Part shown: positions 1 to 11,327 of the stretch, in pieces | How the letters are laid out: each line of letters begins with the position of its first letter | Position numbering within the stretch: position 1 is the stretch's first letter | Assembly: GCA_001466705.2 (NCBI GenBank) | Contig: LATX02000244.1 | Span: forward strand, 308,934 to 372,933 | Source: Moniliophthora roreri | Lineage: Eukaryota; Basidiomycota; Agaricomycetes; Agaricales; Marasmiaceae | DNA length: 64,000 bases | Reading direction: 5' to 3' | Translations under genes and position numbers: made by a program | Notes under the pieces: generated by a model | What the model was told of the DNA's origin: nothing | What the model saw: only the letters and a program-made list of their open reading frames with translations | The model's database searches: none

Positions 1-485
1 ACCGGTAGTCGCGTAATATTATGCTACCACCCTTACTCAGAAACTCTCCGAACACAAAACCGGACGACTATCCACATTTTGATCCAGAAGATCCCACATA
101 TCAGACCTTGATAATCCCCGTATACTTCGAGTATCCGGAACACGGCACGTTCGATGTGATACCCCAATACGTCGAAGATACACCCTTTGCTCTTCATCTG
201 GGGGAAATGTTTCCGCCAAAGGTACCTTCACCTGGATGGGATAAACAGGGCAAGTACGTGAATGGGAATCTGGTGGTGTATGCGAGTACGAAGAGGAAAA
301 GGCTGTTGAAAGTGGGGAAGAACATGTCATTGAGAGATGTATGTAATGCTGCGAAAGCTAAGGAGGGCGATAAGGAGCCAGATGGCCTAGAGTTGACTGA
401 TGGGCATCTGACAGTGGCAGTTGTGTCTAAGGGAGAGTACGAGAAGAGGTGGGTGGAGGATTTCAAGAAGGTGAGGGAGAGTTAG
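1..485 (+). CDS. CNS1: Cns1/TTC4 co-chaperone, C-terminal part (partial)
   Basis: This is the 3' end of a gene that starts before the window. The readable exon probably begins at about 41, after an acceptor-like ttactcag, and stops at 483-485. The protein carries the 'wheel' domain that follows the TPR repeats in yeast Cns1 and human TTC4. The pattern is a hydrophobic strand with YPEH, then DVIPQYVEDT, then HLGEMFPP, then W-D-x-x-GKY and LVVY. In the family, Cns1/TTC4 binds Hsp90 and Hsp70 and is essential in yeast, where it supports translation elongation factor folding. The TPR repeats must lie upstream and are not visible. The family call rests on the spacing of the aromatic and MFPP motifs; the exact exon start is inferred. 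Confidence 0.8.
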
Positions 486-1174
486 CGGAGACCTCCCGCG
501 ATTGTGATAGGCAATCTGTGATGAATGCTGTACGTACAGAAAGCACATTGTATTACTCAACCTGCTCCCATTCAAAAGAGACTCGTTTGCTAAACGCGCG
601 GCCTTCTGCCCGTGTATCCCGTGTCCTGACCAACCCTGCATCTCCAGTTTCAGTCATCCGGAGGCTCAAGCGTCCGGTTCGGTACCTACCTCGGGATGAA
701 CGTTCGTCGGTTGCCTCATTTATAATATGCGTCAATTCATGCGAAACGAGGTATTTGACAACAAGAATGTCATTTGCCGAGGGTCGAATGGCTGTATCGG
801 TCACATTTCTCCGCCTCGCGAATCGGGACGCCACAACAGGTTCGAGTATTGGGAACCATGTCAGGTTGGGTTTTGAAGCTCGGAAAGCTTCACGATGCAG
901 ATATTGGGAACGAGGACTGGGTCAAGTCTCCGAGCGCTCGCTATGATGGTTAGTCTCTTTCTGCGATATTTTTAGCACTGATCGTTGTAGCCAAGACAAG
1001 GATCGCCACATTATCTGATGCAACGGGCATAACCAGCGCATCGTTCATTCAGGGTTGGCGGATTAAATCCATTTTCAATCTTTGTGCGAGCGCCCACCTT
1101 TGAACACGCAAGAATATATATCATGCGAGTAAGTCATTCGTGGCCCTACCCTCTACTCCCAGAAGCAGACCACC
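486..1174. other. Gap between Cns1 and CAX genes
   Basis: This stretch holds the 3' flank of the Cns1 gene and the promoter of the CAX gene. The only coding candidate is a minus-strand open frame, listed separately. I see no tRNA and no repeats. Confidence 0.5.
553..924 (-). CDS. Unrecognised minus-strand open frame with an HExxH motif
   Basis: An open frame of roughly 120 codons runs from just after a TGA near 924 down to a stop at 553. It has no in-frame ATG, so it would need an upstream exon if real; a possible acceptor cccag lies close to its upper end. The centre reads KYLVSHELTHIINEA, which contains H-E-L-T-H and so matches the HExxH zinc-peptidase pattern. The rest is rich in Arg, Ser and Thr and matches no family I know. 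An overlapping plus-strand frame also stays open here, so the openness may be chance. I treat it as a weak candidate. Confidence 0.25.
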
Positions 1175-3799
1175 ATGTCTGCGTCGCGTTCACAGTCACC
1201 GCTCCACCAAAGGTCATCATCCAGTCGCTCTCTTCAGGATTACGCAAATCCCGTTCCTCAATTACCTCCATCTCGCACTGAATCACCACTTCGCAATTCA
1301 ACCTTCCCCCATGAACTGGAAGCAGCTACAGCACAATCCCAAAACCTTGCTCTCGGCCTACAGCATCGTTCGACATCGTCCAGCCAAGTTGACTCTTTGG
1401 GAATCAGACGAACCGAGTCCCCAACACCAAATGGATCGTTTAGTACACACCATCGTTCTTCTTCAAGCCAGACCCTTCTTCCGGCTGGGATCCCTTTGCA
1501 GACTTTTAACTCAATAGATTCAGAGTCGAATCTGAGTGAACGTCGGACTGCCAAAAAGTTCTACCCAGGCTCTCCAGGACACGATAGGACGTGGTCAACC
1601 TCCAGTCAAACATTACTCCACCCAACGCAGAGTCGTTCGAGTCAAATGCGTGAATCTCTACTCTATCAGAATCTATCGAGAGCCTCGTTACACGCTCCAC
1701 CGCCGCCCAAAGAATCATTTGCACATAGATTTCTCCGAAAAGGGAAGAAAAAGATTGGGATATGGGATAGTGTGAAGACAGTCGTGCTTTCTTCGTGTAA
1801 GTGAGACCTTTATGGACTTGGAGAAGATGCTAATTCTTTTCCTCGCAGGGGTTAACCTGCTGGTAGTATTCATCCCGATATCCTGGGTGGCACATTTCAG
1901 TCATGATACAAACCACTTTCCTTACCTTATCATTTTCACATGTGCGCGTATCTTTGCCTTTATTCATCACCCTTGCTAATTCGGTAAATAGTTTCATTTT
2001 TGGCGATCGTGCCGCTCCAGAGACTGTTGGACTATGGCGGGAAGCAGATGGCGTATTATGTTGGGAAGGATGTGGGTGATTTACTGGTTGTCACTTTGAG
2101 CAAGTGCGCCCTTGTTGCTTTCTTCCTCTTCATCTGTACTTACGCCGCAATTCTGGAACAGCGCAGTTGAAGCAACACTCGCTATCATCCTACTCATTAA
2201 ATGCGAGTACGTGACGGTCACCACGTATTTCGATGCACCTTACTGACGGGACATAGGATAAAGCTTCTTCAGTCAACGATTATTGGCGTGATTATGCTTC
2301 ACCTCCTCCTCGTACCCGGCACATCGTTCATCACAGGTGGAGCTAGAATAGCCCAGCAGGTGAGCCTTCCCTGTAGCCTCACATCTCTTTAGCGTTATCA
2401 TGGTTCTGACGTTCACCAGGACTTGCACCCGCACCTGACGCAGCTCAATCATACCTTATTGCTATTAGGGTGAGATTCTGTTGGTAATCCTTCGTATAGT
2501 CAGTATTGACTGTCAACAGCGTGCTTTCTCTGCTGCTGCCTGCTGCGTTCTTTAGCGCAATAGACCATGGATCAGATGTGGCTACTGCAGATGGCGCAAG
2601 TCATGGAGTAATCAACGACGAGACGAGAGAGATATTTCTCAGCATGAGTCGTGGCGTGGCGTTCATTCTTCTCTTCGTGTGAGTATACCTGGTCTGCCGT
2701 CAGATCGGACATTGTCCTGATACCTTGACCGATAGATACGTCTGCTCCAGAATCTACGTCCACAACCCGCCCAAATCCGAAACTGATCACATCGAGGTTC
2801 CACTCTCGTTACTGGACGAGGAAGACGAGTTCATGTACGGAGATCCGAAAATCAGTCAGTGGGTATGCATACCCATGCTCTTTGTGACCTTGCTGTTAAT
2901 GTCGCTCACTGCGATTTTTGTAAGTTGTTATTTTTTTTTTGTTTATCGTGCTTGACGCTGACCGTGGAGGTAGCTGGTGGAAAGTGTGGAGCTCATTAGG
3001 GAAGATGGCGAGAGTGGTATCAAAGAAGAGTGCGTGTCTCACCATCATCGCTACTCCATTGCTGAACCGGCATATTTTGTACATAGGTGGTTCGGTCTTA
3101 TTCTCCTCCCATTTGTCTCTTTCGCTGCGGATGGTGCTGTGGCTGTAAGTATGCGAGAGTTTTCTATATTGGACATGCCTTGACTTCATTTAATTTTCTT
3201 CTACTTATCACAGGTCGGCTACTTCACGCGATATGTCATTCAATCTCTACGAGGGAAGGAAAAGCCTCCTGCGACAGTTGCTCGTGCAAGGGCTATCGAT
3301 CTATCCATTCAGTTCACACTGTTTTGGTTGCCTTTCATTGTAATTCTGGGGTGGATAACTGGACGACCCTTAACTTTACTGTTCGGTGAGTTGGGCTTCT
3401 GGGTTCCAGTGCGTGAAATCAGGAGACTGATTGATTTAGATTTGTACGAGATTTGTATTCTGCTAGGATCATGTTTCCTCGTAAACTATGTAACGCAAGA
3501 CGCAAAGACCAACTGGGCAGAAGGTGTAGCAATGGTGTCGTTTTATGCGATGATTGTGAGTTTCTTTACTGTTTCGTCTCTTTGTTTTTGCTCAAATCTT
3601 CGTCCAAGGTCCTCATATCATGGTGGTATGATGGTAAATTCTCATTCTCATTGGTAATATGTGATGTGTGCTCATATTGCGCCCTCTAGGTCAGGAAGAG
3701 ATCGGACAACTATTGAAGTATGGGGTATGTGCGGTTATGGGCGGACACGGGTCGGGTGCAGAGTCATCGGGCAGTGGAGAGACTGGCGGAGAGCACTAA
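1175..3799 (+). CDS. CAX-family cation/H+ exchanger, divergent
   Basis: Fourteen exons join to about 634 aa: 1175-1796, 1849-1941, 1992-2103, 2162-2206, 2257-2359, 2420-2469, 2520-2678, 2736-2919, 2974-3029, 3087-3144, 3214-3385, 3440-3555, 3609-3633, 3690-3799. A Ser-rich cytosolic N-terminus of about 190 residues precedes the membrane part. CAX-like segments follow: FSFLAIVPLQRLLDY, LSNAVEATLAIILL (first alpha repeat), a strand ending FITGGARIAQQ, and near the C-terminus GWITGRPLTLLF and NYVTQDAKTNWAEG. These proteins swap Ca2+ (sometimes Na+/K+) for H+ across vacuolar or other endomembranes. The second alpha repeat, normally GNAAEH-like, reads SFAADGAVAV here, so key residues differ. Substrate cannot be predicted. 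It could be a VNX1-like member. Confidence 0.85.
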
Positions 3800-4184
3800 G
3801 AGACGGGAGATATAGTATCTATTATTGCTACGGACCTATAATGTATAGAGTGCATAATTTATAACTCTGGGTACTTATATACTGTAAAGCAATTCATTAT
3901 ATGACTCGTCCTATATGGCTACGGGCTGGCATTAGGCTAGCTGTAGCCTGTCGGTTCTGAGATTGGGCCGACGAGAGACGAGCAATCGATGAGAGCAGGC
4001 GTCGCGAGACCAGCTACACGATTAGTAATACTACGAGTACTACGGTTCAAACGTTCACCCTTGCGTTCACCTTCGCCCCATCTGGGTCAGAGTCTCGGTC
4101 AACTCGGGGTCGATTCACGGATATTGCGGAGATAGATACATAGATCGTGCGGTGAAGCTTGGAACTTGACTCCCACCTTCGAAT
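3800..4184. other. Intergenic gap, CAX to L2HGDH
   Basis: It contains the 3' flank of the CAX gene and the promoter of the L-2-hydroxyglutarate dehydrogenase gene. I see no coding frame, RNA gene or repeat. Confidence 0.5.
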
Positions 4185-5671
4185 ATGCAACAAGGGATTC
4201 GACCATTGATAGCTGCATTGAACTCTAGTGGGAAATATGGGTTCAAGGTATGGCATATTACTCTCTCAGCACGAACCAATCCTACCGTTGACCAGTCACC
4301 TGAAATCACAGTAGATCATCTTGTTGTTGGTGCAGGTGCGCTACTCTTCCTATTTGTACTAGGATATGTTAATGGGTTGAATAGGCGTGGTCGGGCTTGC
4401 AACTGCACAGAGGCTCTGTGAGAGGTTTCCTGCAAAATCGACGTATGTCGTTGAGAGGCATGGGAGAGCTGGAGAAGAAACCAGGTACGTTCCGTATCTT
4501 CTTCTACCTTGACGCGTTCTAACAACTCCGCAGTTCACGCAACTCGGAAGTCATCCATTCAGGTATTTTATGCTACTTCAGTCTCGTAAGATTTCCGCCG
4601 ACGTTAAAACGAATACCAGGACTATACTACCCTCCGAACTCACTCAAGACCCAACTTTGTATCCGAGGACGAGACCTTATCTACGAACGATGTCGAACAC
4701 ACGATGTTCCTCATAGACGGACGGGTAAACTGGTCGTAGCCCACGCAGACCAAGTCCCTTACATTCAGAACCTGCATAACAAGTCTAAATCCTTGCAGGG
4801 CCCTGCTTACGCTCCTTCCAACGATCCGGTTCTACCAACCAAGCTGATATCAGGAGACGAAGCACGCGATATGGAGCCTTCTTTATCTAAAGAGATATTC
4901 GCTGCCCTCTGGGTCCCGCAAACTGGAATCGTAGACTCCCACACACTCATGGAGAGTCTCGAGAAGGATATTATGGAATCTGAGGGAGGTGAATTGGCGT
5001 ATGCAACTAGTGTCGTTCGTGTTGATCCTGCCTCTAACGAGGACGGAAGCTTCGTCGTCCAGCTGCTCACAGAGGGTCAAACGGACGCTATACTAGCAAA
5101 GACATTGATCAACACCTCTGGACTATCAGCACCATTCATTCTGAACTCGCTGTTGCCAGAGGACAAGAGAATACCGATATGGTATGCAAGAGGCAGTTAT
5201 GCCTCGTATCGGGGACCTGGCGTTAGAGGTATAAAACACCTCATTTACCCGTGTCCTGATACAAAGGCCGGAGTAGGATTTGCGAGTCTGGGTACGCATC
5301 TTACATTGGATTTGAATGGAAAGATACGGTTCGGGCCTGACTTGGAGTGGATTTCGCCTCCGTCAGAGACTGAGGAGGAGAATGTGGATTTTTGGCGACA
5401 CCACCTTGTTCCGTCTGATGAACGGATACCGGAGATGCATCGAGCAGTTACAAGTTATTTGCCGGACGTCACCTTGGAGGGTATGAGTCCGGATTATGTT
5501 GGTATCAGACCCAAGCTCGTTGGACCAGGTGAAGGCTTTCAGGACTTCGTTATACGACGAGATGGACGTATGGTGACACTGTTGGGTATAGAGAGCCCTG
5601 GATTGACTTCCAGTATGGCTATTGCGGAGCATGTCGTCGATAGGATGCTACCTTTAGACAATCTCATGTAG
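4185..5671 (+). CDS. L-2-hydroxyglutarate dehydrogenase (FAD, DAO fold)
   Basis: Exons 4185-4335, 4385-4484, 4534-4562 and 4620-5671 give about 443 aa. The enzyme oxidises L-2-hydroxyglutarate, a side product of malate and lactate dehydrogenases, to 2-oxoglutarate in mitochondria. The N-terminus has a short basic leader (RPLIAALNSSGKYGFK) that could be a mitochondrial presequence. Next come the FAD dinucleotide motif DHLVVGAGGVVGLATAQRL and the ERHGRAGEETSSRNSEVIHSG block, where the DAO-family histidine and Ser/Arg contacts lie. The C-terminal block IRPKLVGPGEGFQDF followed by LLGIESPGLTSSMAIAEHV is typical of the L2HGDH/LhgO family. An intron falls between the first and second glycines of the FAD motif. 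It converges on NDUFA12 with about 185 bp between them. Confidence 0.92.
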
Positions 5672-5856
5672 ATTAGCAAAAGGAGACTCATCACGAAGGA
5701 ATGGACCACACTGTTAACCATGCCATAGTGGGCCGTACGCTCAGCTCGACTCGCAATCCCGGTTCATTCATAGATGTCTAGGTACTCCGTTTGCCGTGCG
5801 AACAGAGGTAGAATTGAAAGGTTTCCTGTTGTCTATGACCATGTGTATACAATAGA

Positions 5857-6435
5857 CTAGGCTCGCAAAGCCGTCTTGGGCTCCCAAGCATTGATCTTTG
5901 GTGCAGCAGTGTTGTACGCCTTGTAGGCTCCACGAGTGCCAGTGAGGTTTTCACGCCATTCCTGCAAAAGAACTTTAGCTGATCTGTAGAATAAGAGTGA
6001 ATAAGTACATACACCCTTCCAAGGTGGGGTCATCTGCATTACAACGGGGTCCTCGGTTGGAGGCAAAGTACGAATATGGTGGATCCATGCGTGCCATTCA
6101 GGGGGAACTTGCGAGGCGTGGTATTCATGCTGCAAGAGTTTTAATCATCGACACTCGCTTCTCCGAACGCAATGCACATACTTGAGCAAAGTCGACCCAA
6201 CGGTGACGACCTGGAATTTCTTCCTCTGCATTCATGTTCTCAAAGTACCGATTTCCGAACCTATAAACCGCCCATTCCAGTTAGCGTTTAGAGCAAGAAC
6301 AAGAGGTAAACAGACACACTGATCAGTCCCAACCAATCTTCCAGACTTGGCATCACCAATATACTGCATCTGCCTCCACCACTCCCTGAGCCCCGTTCTA
6401 CGTATGTTGCGAATTGTTCTAGCGAAGGAGACCAT
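5857..6435 (-). CDS. NADH:ubiquinone oxidoreductase subunit NDUFA12 (B17.2 / 13.4 kDa)
   Basis: Exons on the minus strand, 6435-6320, 6260-6182, 6129-6013 and 5961-5857, give 138 aa, the usual size for this accessory complex I subunit. The N-terminal segment TGLREWWRQMQYIGDAKSG leads to NRYFENMN, then GRHRWVDFAQHEYHASQVPPEW, the family hallmark (human YDASMVPPEWHRW). The end reads PPWKG, ENLTGTRGAYKAY, then INAW. The third donor is taken as gtatgt after WKG because that keeps frame. The protein sits on the matrix arm of complex I in the inner mitochondrial membrane. Its start codon faces that of mitochondrial bL12m, about 170 bp away. Confidence 0.92.
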
Positions 6436-6605
6436 CGTGGTCGTTGAGAAATTGTTGATGAGCTCCGCGTCGGACGACAACGGCGACAGGGTGCTGCCGC
6501 TTTTGGTATTCAAGTCAACAAGACCAAACCGAGAAATTTCTTGTGCGAACGACTCGGAACGCGACGCGCAGATTCAGTTATTCTTCTTCTTCTGACTATT
6601 AAGAC
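6436..6605. promoter_or_regulatory. Shared promoter, NDUFA12 and bL12m
   Basis: About 170 bp separate the start codons of two divergent nuclear genes for mitochondrial proteins. Both 5' UTRs and promoters must fit here. The plus side carries a pyrimidine run (ttcttcttcttct) just before the bL12m start. No factor site is claimed. Confidence 0.6.
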
Positions 6606-7439
6606 ATGGCTGCAAGTATTTTCTTGCTTCGTTTCACTTGATGGTTTACCAACTCGTGCACAGAGTCGTTGCACAGGCATCTTCCGCGCTCTTTCACGAA
6701 CACCACGAACTGCATTCGCTTCCTCGTCAGTCTTGCTGTAACTCTTCTCAATTCCTGGCGGTTTCTAATGCATTCGTTGGGAACAGGTCCTCAAGAATAA
6801 CCACTACATCGCGAAGATGCCTTGCAACAGAAGCCCCCTCAGAACATGTTCCTTCCAAAGATGCCAACATTAACAAAATTGTCGAGGATATTTCGCAGTT
6901 GACCTTACTGCAGGCGGCAGATTTGGTAGCTACGCTCAAGGCGCGTTGACCTTTCGAGTAGTTTTTGTGCATATACTGACTCATCTTGGACCGCAGTCCC
7001 GCTTGAACATTCAAGAAATTGCCATGCCAGCAGCAGCACCCGCCGCCGCTTCTTCAGCCGCTCCTGCAGACGAACCTGCTGCTGTACGTTCTATATACTT
7101 TGCTTTAAACCTCATGCGTGTCTTATATGCTCGGTATACACAGGAACAACCAGCAGAAAAAACCATCTTCAACGTAAAACTCGAATCCTTCGATGCTGCC
7201 TCTAAACCAAAGGTCATTCGTGAAGTCAAGGCTATGATTCCTAACTTGACTCTGATTGACGTGGGTTCCTTCTCTGTATCTGTTTCTTATTGGTGTGTCT
7301 GACATGGCTGGAATGGATACAGGCCAAGAAACTCGTCGAATCGCTACCTCAGACTCTCAAGGAAAACATCCCCAAGGAGGACGCTGAGAAACTGCAAAAG
7401 GCGTTTGAGGCGCTGGGTGCTGTTGTTAAACTGGAGTAG
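6606..7439 (+). CDS. Mitochondrial ribosomal protein bL12m
   Basis: Six exons (6606-6615, 6677-6725, 6787-6940, 6997-7083, 7144-7260, 7323-7439) give 177 aa. It forms the L7/L12 stalk that recruits translation factors to the mitoribosome. The start was chosen because splicing yields a clear presequence, [20 protein letters not shown] followed by [14 protein letters not shown]; a longer unspliced frame from 6641 lacks that character. Next come the dimerisation segment [16 protein letters not shown], an Ala-rich hinge, and the C-terminal factor-binding domain ([46 protein letters not shown]). The third intron must use GC instead of GT (aag/gcgcgt at 6941) to give the conserved LKSRLNIQE join. 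Confidence 0.92.
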
Positions 7440-7760
7440 ATGTAGAGTTAATTTACGTTCGGGTGTGCTGCCATATAATACGACTTGCTTTTCCTACTAC
7501 TCACGTTAGCAGCCCAGAGTACATATCTTAGGTGTCATGAACAGCAGTGAAAGGATCTGCATTTGTGCCCTCGTCGGGTTCGACTGTATCGAAACATAAT
7601 AAGTAGGTAGAAAAAATGGAAAGAAAGTAACAATACAGTGTGTCAAAACATGGGGGTCTCCGCAAACGGAGACATCAAATAAGTAATCAAAGTGAGAAAC
7701 AAACAAATGAATGTACAAGTTCAAAAAAGTTGTGTACCCAAGTCCAACTGCTTGGCTCAA
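7440..7760. other. Gap between convergent bL12m and Not3/5
   Basis: It contains the two 3' ends only. It is AT-rich with A-tracts on the plus strand around 7600-7720. No gene is seen. Confidence 0.5.
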
Positions 7761-10659
7761 TCAATCCTCGCTCAGATACCTATACTCAAACCTGAAGTCA
7801 CTCTTCTTCCTCTGACACCATGACCCCTCCCAATCGAAATACACATAGACTCCTTGCTCATATTCCTCCGTTATTGCTTGAGGCTCGGAATGTCTCTGGA
7901 ACCAGGTGAGGTACTTGACGTGGAAGCGCCATGATTGACGTTTTAGTTCGCGGGCTGCGAGATACCTATATCCATTTTCAGTCCTATTTAGTCCATGGAA
8001 ACAAAAAAAAAAAAAATAGTGGACACACTGTTGATAAGTCCCTGGCAAGAAGTAAAACACATAAAACAGCGTCTCCACATCCAACTGCGAGAATATCGCT
8101 GGTGTGCTCAACAGCGGATTCGGCTGTTGTGGATAGTACGCTGGTGTGTTGAATGGGTGCCGAGGGACGTAATATTTGGGTCTGTACGAAGATCAGCATC
8201 AGTAAATCAGCCATTATATCAGATCAATAGAGTAAAGAGTACTGACTTTTCAGTATCCTGCGGCTGAGGTACATTCGCGTACCCGCCTTCCAACATCTTG
8301 TGTACCGAATCGAGATTTTGCATGCGTAATGCCGCTTTTTGCCTCATCAGCCATCTTTTTCTAACCGAGGTAGGCTCGAAACACAAACCTTTCTGCTTCG
8401 CCCCCTCAAATGAGACAACCAAATCCGACAAAGAGCCTGGCATTCTTCCCTGCCCTTGTCCTTGTGCAGCCGAAGGCGGTCTCTGCTGTTGTGGAGCAAG
8501 CATCTGAGGCTCCTTCATTCCAGGTGGGAACTGCGGTTGTTGTTGTTGTTGCTGCTGCTGCTGTTGCTGTTGAGGTACAGGCGACCCAACACCAGAGTAC
8601 TGTTGTAATTGTGTCGGTAAAGGCGAAGGTGCTGCTGCTTGTGCTGCCTGTTGAAGGTTACTGCCATTAACCTGTTGTTGAGGCTGTTGTGGGGGTTGTG
8701 CTGCAGGCACCTGTTTTGATGCCCAGTTAGCGACATATTACGTGTTATGACATGAATGTTACGCACTGCGCTTGGAGATGTTGTTTCTTGAGGTGAGGTA
8801 ACAGATTCTACACGAAATGTGGTTGAGCGTGTCGCTAATAGTAATGAGTAATAAATGAATCCCCGACAGACCTTTCTTTCCAGCCAAGGGGCTACTCGTC
8901 GCAGCAGGGGCACCAACTGAGCTGGGTATCGCTTCTGATATCGCAGGTGATTCCTGACTTGAATAGAATGATCCATCAGGTTGCTGCGACACTGACGCTG
9001 CAGATGATAGCATGGGACTCGTAATTGAGGGATGTGTCATACTCGGCGATGAAGGCGCAACAGACGACTGATCTTGTGTTGATTGAGTAGAAGTAGATGA
9101 TGGTATTGATGATGCAAGCGCCGGGGTTTGAGGCGCTGGATTTGAAGGTGCCGACGTCGCTGCCGTCGATGCCGCCGTTGTTGCTGTTGATGTTGCTGCA
9201 AGTGCAGGTGCCGGTGCCGATGCGATTGCTGCTGCTGCTGCCGCTGCATATCGTATAGGTGGTAGTTGGGCCGGAGGTCGCGGTGCAGGGGGTGGCGGTG
9301 CTGACGTCGTTATTGACGGTGAATGGTGAGTGCCGGCTTTGGAATTGTTCTGCTGAGATTTTGCTGCGAACCGATTAAGGCCGAGAGTCGTGACTTCCTA
9401 GTGCTAGAGAGGCTTACCATCCACAGAAGTCTCTACGAGGAGGGGATTATATGTCAGCGAACACAAGGGAAAGTAATTTAGAAAAACGTACTTCTTAATG
9501 CCGCAGACGCCTTCTTTAATATAGGGCTTTCATGAACCTTGCCATTTGTCTGACCATCATCGTCATGCTGCTGTTTCTTGCTCGGCGTCCGAGGTGGTGG
9601 TAAGTCTGTACAGGAGAGTCAGGTCAAGCTCCGTGAATGCACGGGAAACACCTGCCTTCACTCCCACCGTCGGACTCGTCACTATCATCAGTGTCATGAA
9701 CAGGCCCTTTGAACATTTCCTCTTCTTCGTCGAGGTTGAGTTCATCATAAATTCCATCATCCTCGTCAAAGTCCTCTTCCTGCTCGTACGAGGAAACACA
9801 TCAACATGTTTGGCACCAAAAGAATGAACTGCAGCCAACCGTATTGCTCTCGACAAAATACGACACATCTTCATGTAGGTCAACCACTTTCTCCGGTGAT
9901 AATGAACCATTCTGAAGTAGACGCAGTATGATTTCCAAACGACCAATATGCCACTTCCGTCTCTCGTTTAGATGCTCCAGTTCCTCTGTGCGCGCTGTTG
10001 AGCTCGACTTATTCCGCTTCTTCCCTGCGCCTTGTAACGATTCAATTTCCGCTTCTGCTTGTTCGACTTGCATCTGGAGTTCTTCAACTTTGGATTGAAG
10101 CCACGAGACCTCTTCCTCCTTCTCCTGCTCCTTTGGGTCGAGACGAGCTGCCGCAATGAGACCTTCTTTGGAAAATGCCTTTGTTTTCATCTCCTTTTCG
10201 CATGCCTTGAACTTTTCCATTTGCTAAAATCATTCAGGGAAAGACGTCAGCACCACATACGTCCGCAGCACTACGCGTCCTTCTGTCCCGTCCCACATCC
10301 TCCCAAACCACTCGAACAGTAAGGACGCGACGAAAAGAATCAATGCACTCACCGTCTCAATCAACTTGCGGTTCTCCAGCAACTGAGACTTGTCTTTGAT
10401 GTCATTGCTGGCTAACCACGTCTTTATTTGATCTCGTAGTCGCTGAAGTTTCTTGATTTGAGTCTTGAGATCTATTTCGAGTTTCTCCTTCTGAGTCTGG
10501 TTGGTCGAAGCTTGCATTTTGTCGTATACAGCCTCAAAGTATTCGACTCCTTCGGAGACTTTCTTTAACGTGCGGTCGATTTCGGCTGAGAAACCAAGGG
10601 CTCAGCATAAGCAGAATGCCAGAATAATGATGCCTACTTTGAAGTTTGCGTGCCGCCAT
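7761..10659 (-). CDS. CCR4-NOT complex subunit Not3/Not5
   Basis: This is a multi-exon minus-strand gene. The first exon (10659-10638) joins 10585-10353 and then 10223 onward. The N-terminal coiled-coil domain reads [53 protein letters not shown] and [16 protein letters not shown], as in human CNOT3 and yeast Not3/Not5. An acidic stretch ([19 protein letters not shown]) follows. A long Pro/Ala/Gln-rich linker includes a run of about 12 Gln encoded near 8536-8572. The C-terminal NOT box contains [30 protein letters not shown] and ends in [11 protein letters not shown]. The complex deadenylates mRNA, and Not5 senses slow ribosomes. Small exons between 9300 and 9560 and the join near 8170-8260 were not fully resolved. 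It is divergent from BEM1. Confidence 0.93.
8536..8572 (-). repeat. Trinucleotide repeat coding poly-Gln in Not3/5
   Basis: A mixed (GTT/GCT)n run on the plus strand reads as CAA/CAG on the coding strand and gives about 12 consecutive Gln in the linker before the NOT box. Other Gln-rich pieces flank it. Length may vary between strains. Confidence 0.75.
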
Positions 10660-11327
10660 GATGAGCGGATGTGTCTGAGGGGAATAAGGACTTGACGAGT
10701 GGTTGTGTCTCGAGGGATTGTTTGTTCTCGACCTTGATAGCCAAACAAGCGACCTTCGAAAGATTGCCTTTTTTGTACTTGCTCCCGCCAGGCGCTTCCG
10801 CCGCCTTTTTGCCGCGGCAATAACAATGCCGCTGTCTGTGTTTTTACACGGTTACCAACCAAACTTACGACCAAATTGAAATTCTGGGGTATGAATGCGA
10901 CCCAAATTGAAATTTTGGGCATGCATGCCGCTGGCAGTAGTCATAATAATAGCTCAGCTTGTAGCCCAGCAAGGAATTCTGATGATGAAACAAACCGGCA
11001 ATGCATGATGATAGATTTGGATGACAAGGTAGCTCCACCCCCCAATGTGCTCTTCTCCGCCAGTTAGGCAGATGGGACCAGGAATTGCCACCAGGGGATG
11101 CCACCAAGATGCCAGGGGAAATAGGCTGTGTCGGTATTGTCGGTTGTGAAGGTTCCAGAGGCCCAGAACTGAGAGATCAAGATGATGATCAAAATTTCCT
11201 TTTGGAGATACGGCGTGACTAGGCTAAACCTGCACAATAAACAATTTGTTACACACACAAGTTACACACAACTTGATCTTGCACTACTCACGACTGCGAC
11301 GACCTTTTCTGCTCTGCTCAACCCATC
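10660..11327. promoter_or_regulatory. Shared upstream region of Not3/5 and Bem1
   Basis: A 668-bp divergent promoter region. It contains an imperfect direct repeat around 10872-10920 (two copies of aaattgaaatt followed by c/t and tggg). No coding frame is supported. Confidence 0.5.

Noticed and set aside
449..946. 165-codon plus-strand frame
   Set aside because: It overlaps the end of the Cns1 gene and a minus-strand candidate, lacks any family feature and has poor start context.
9037..9249. Minus-strand frame of His/Arg/Gln-rich repeats
   Set aside because: It is the wrong frame of the Ala/Pro/Thr-rich linker of Not3/5.
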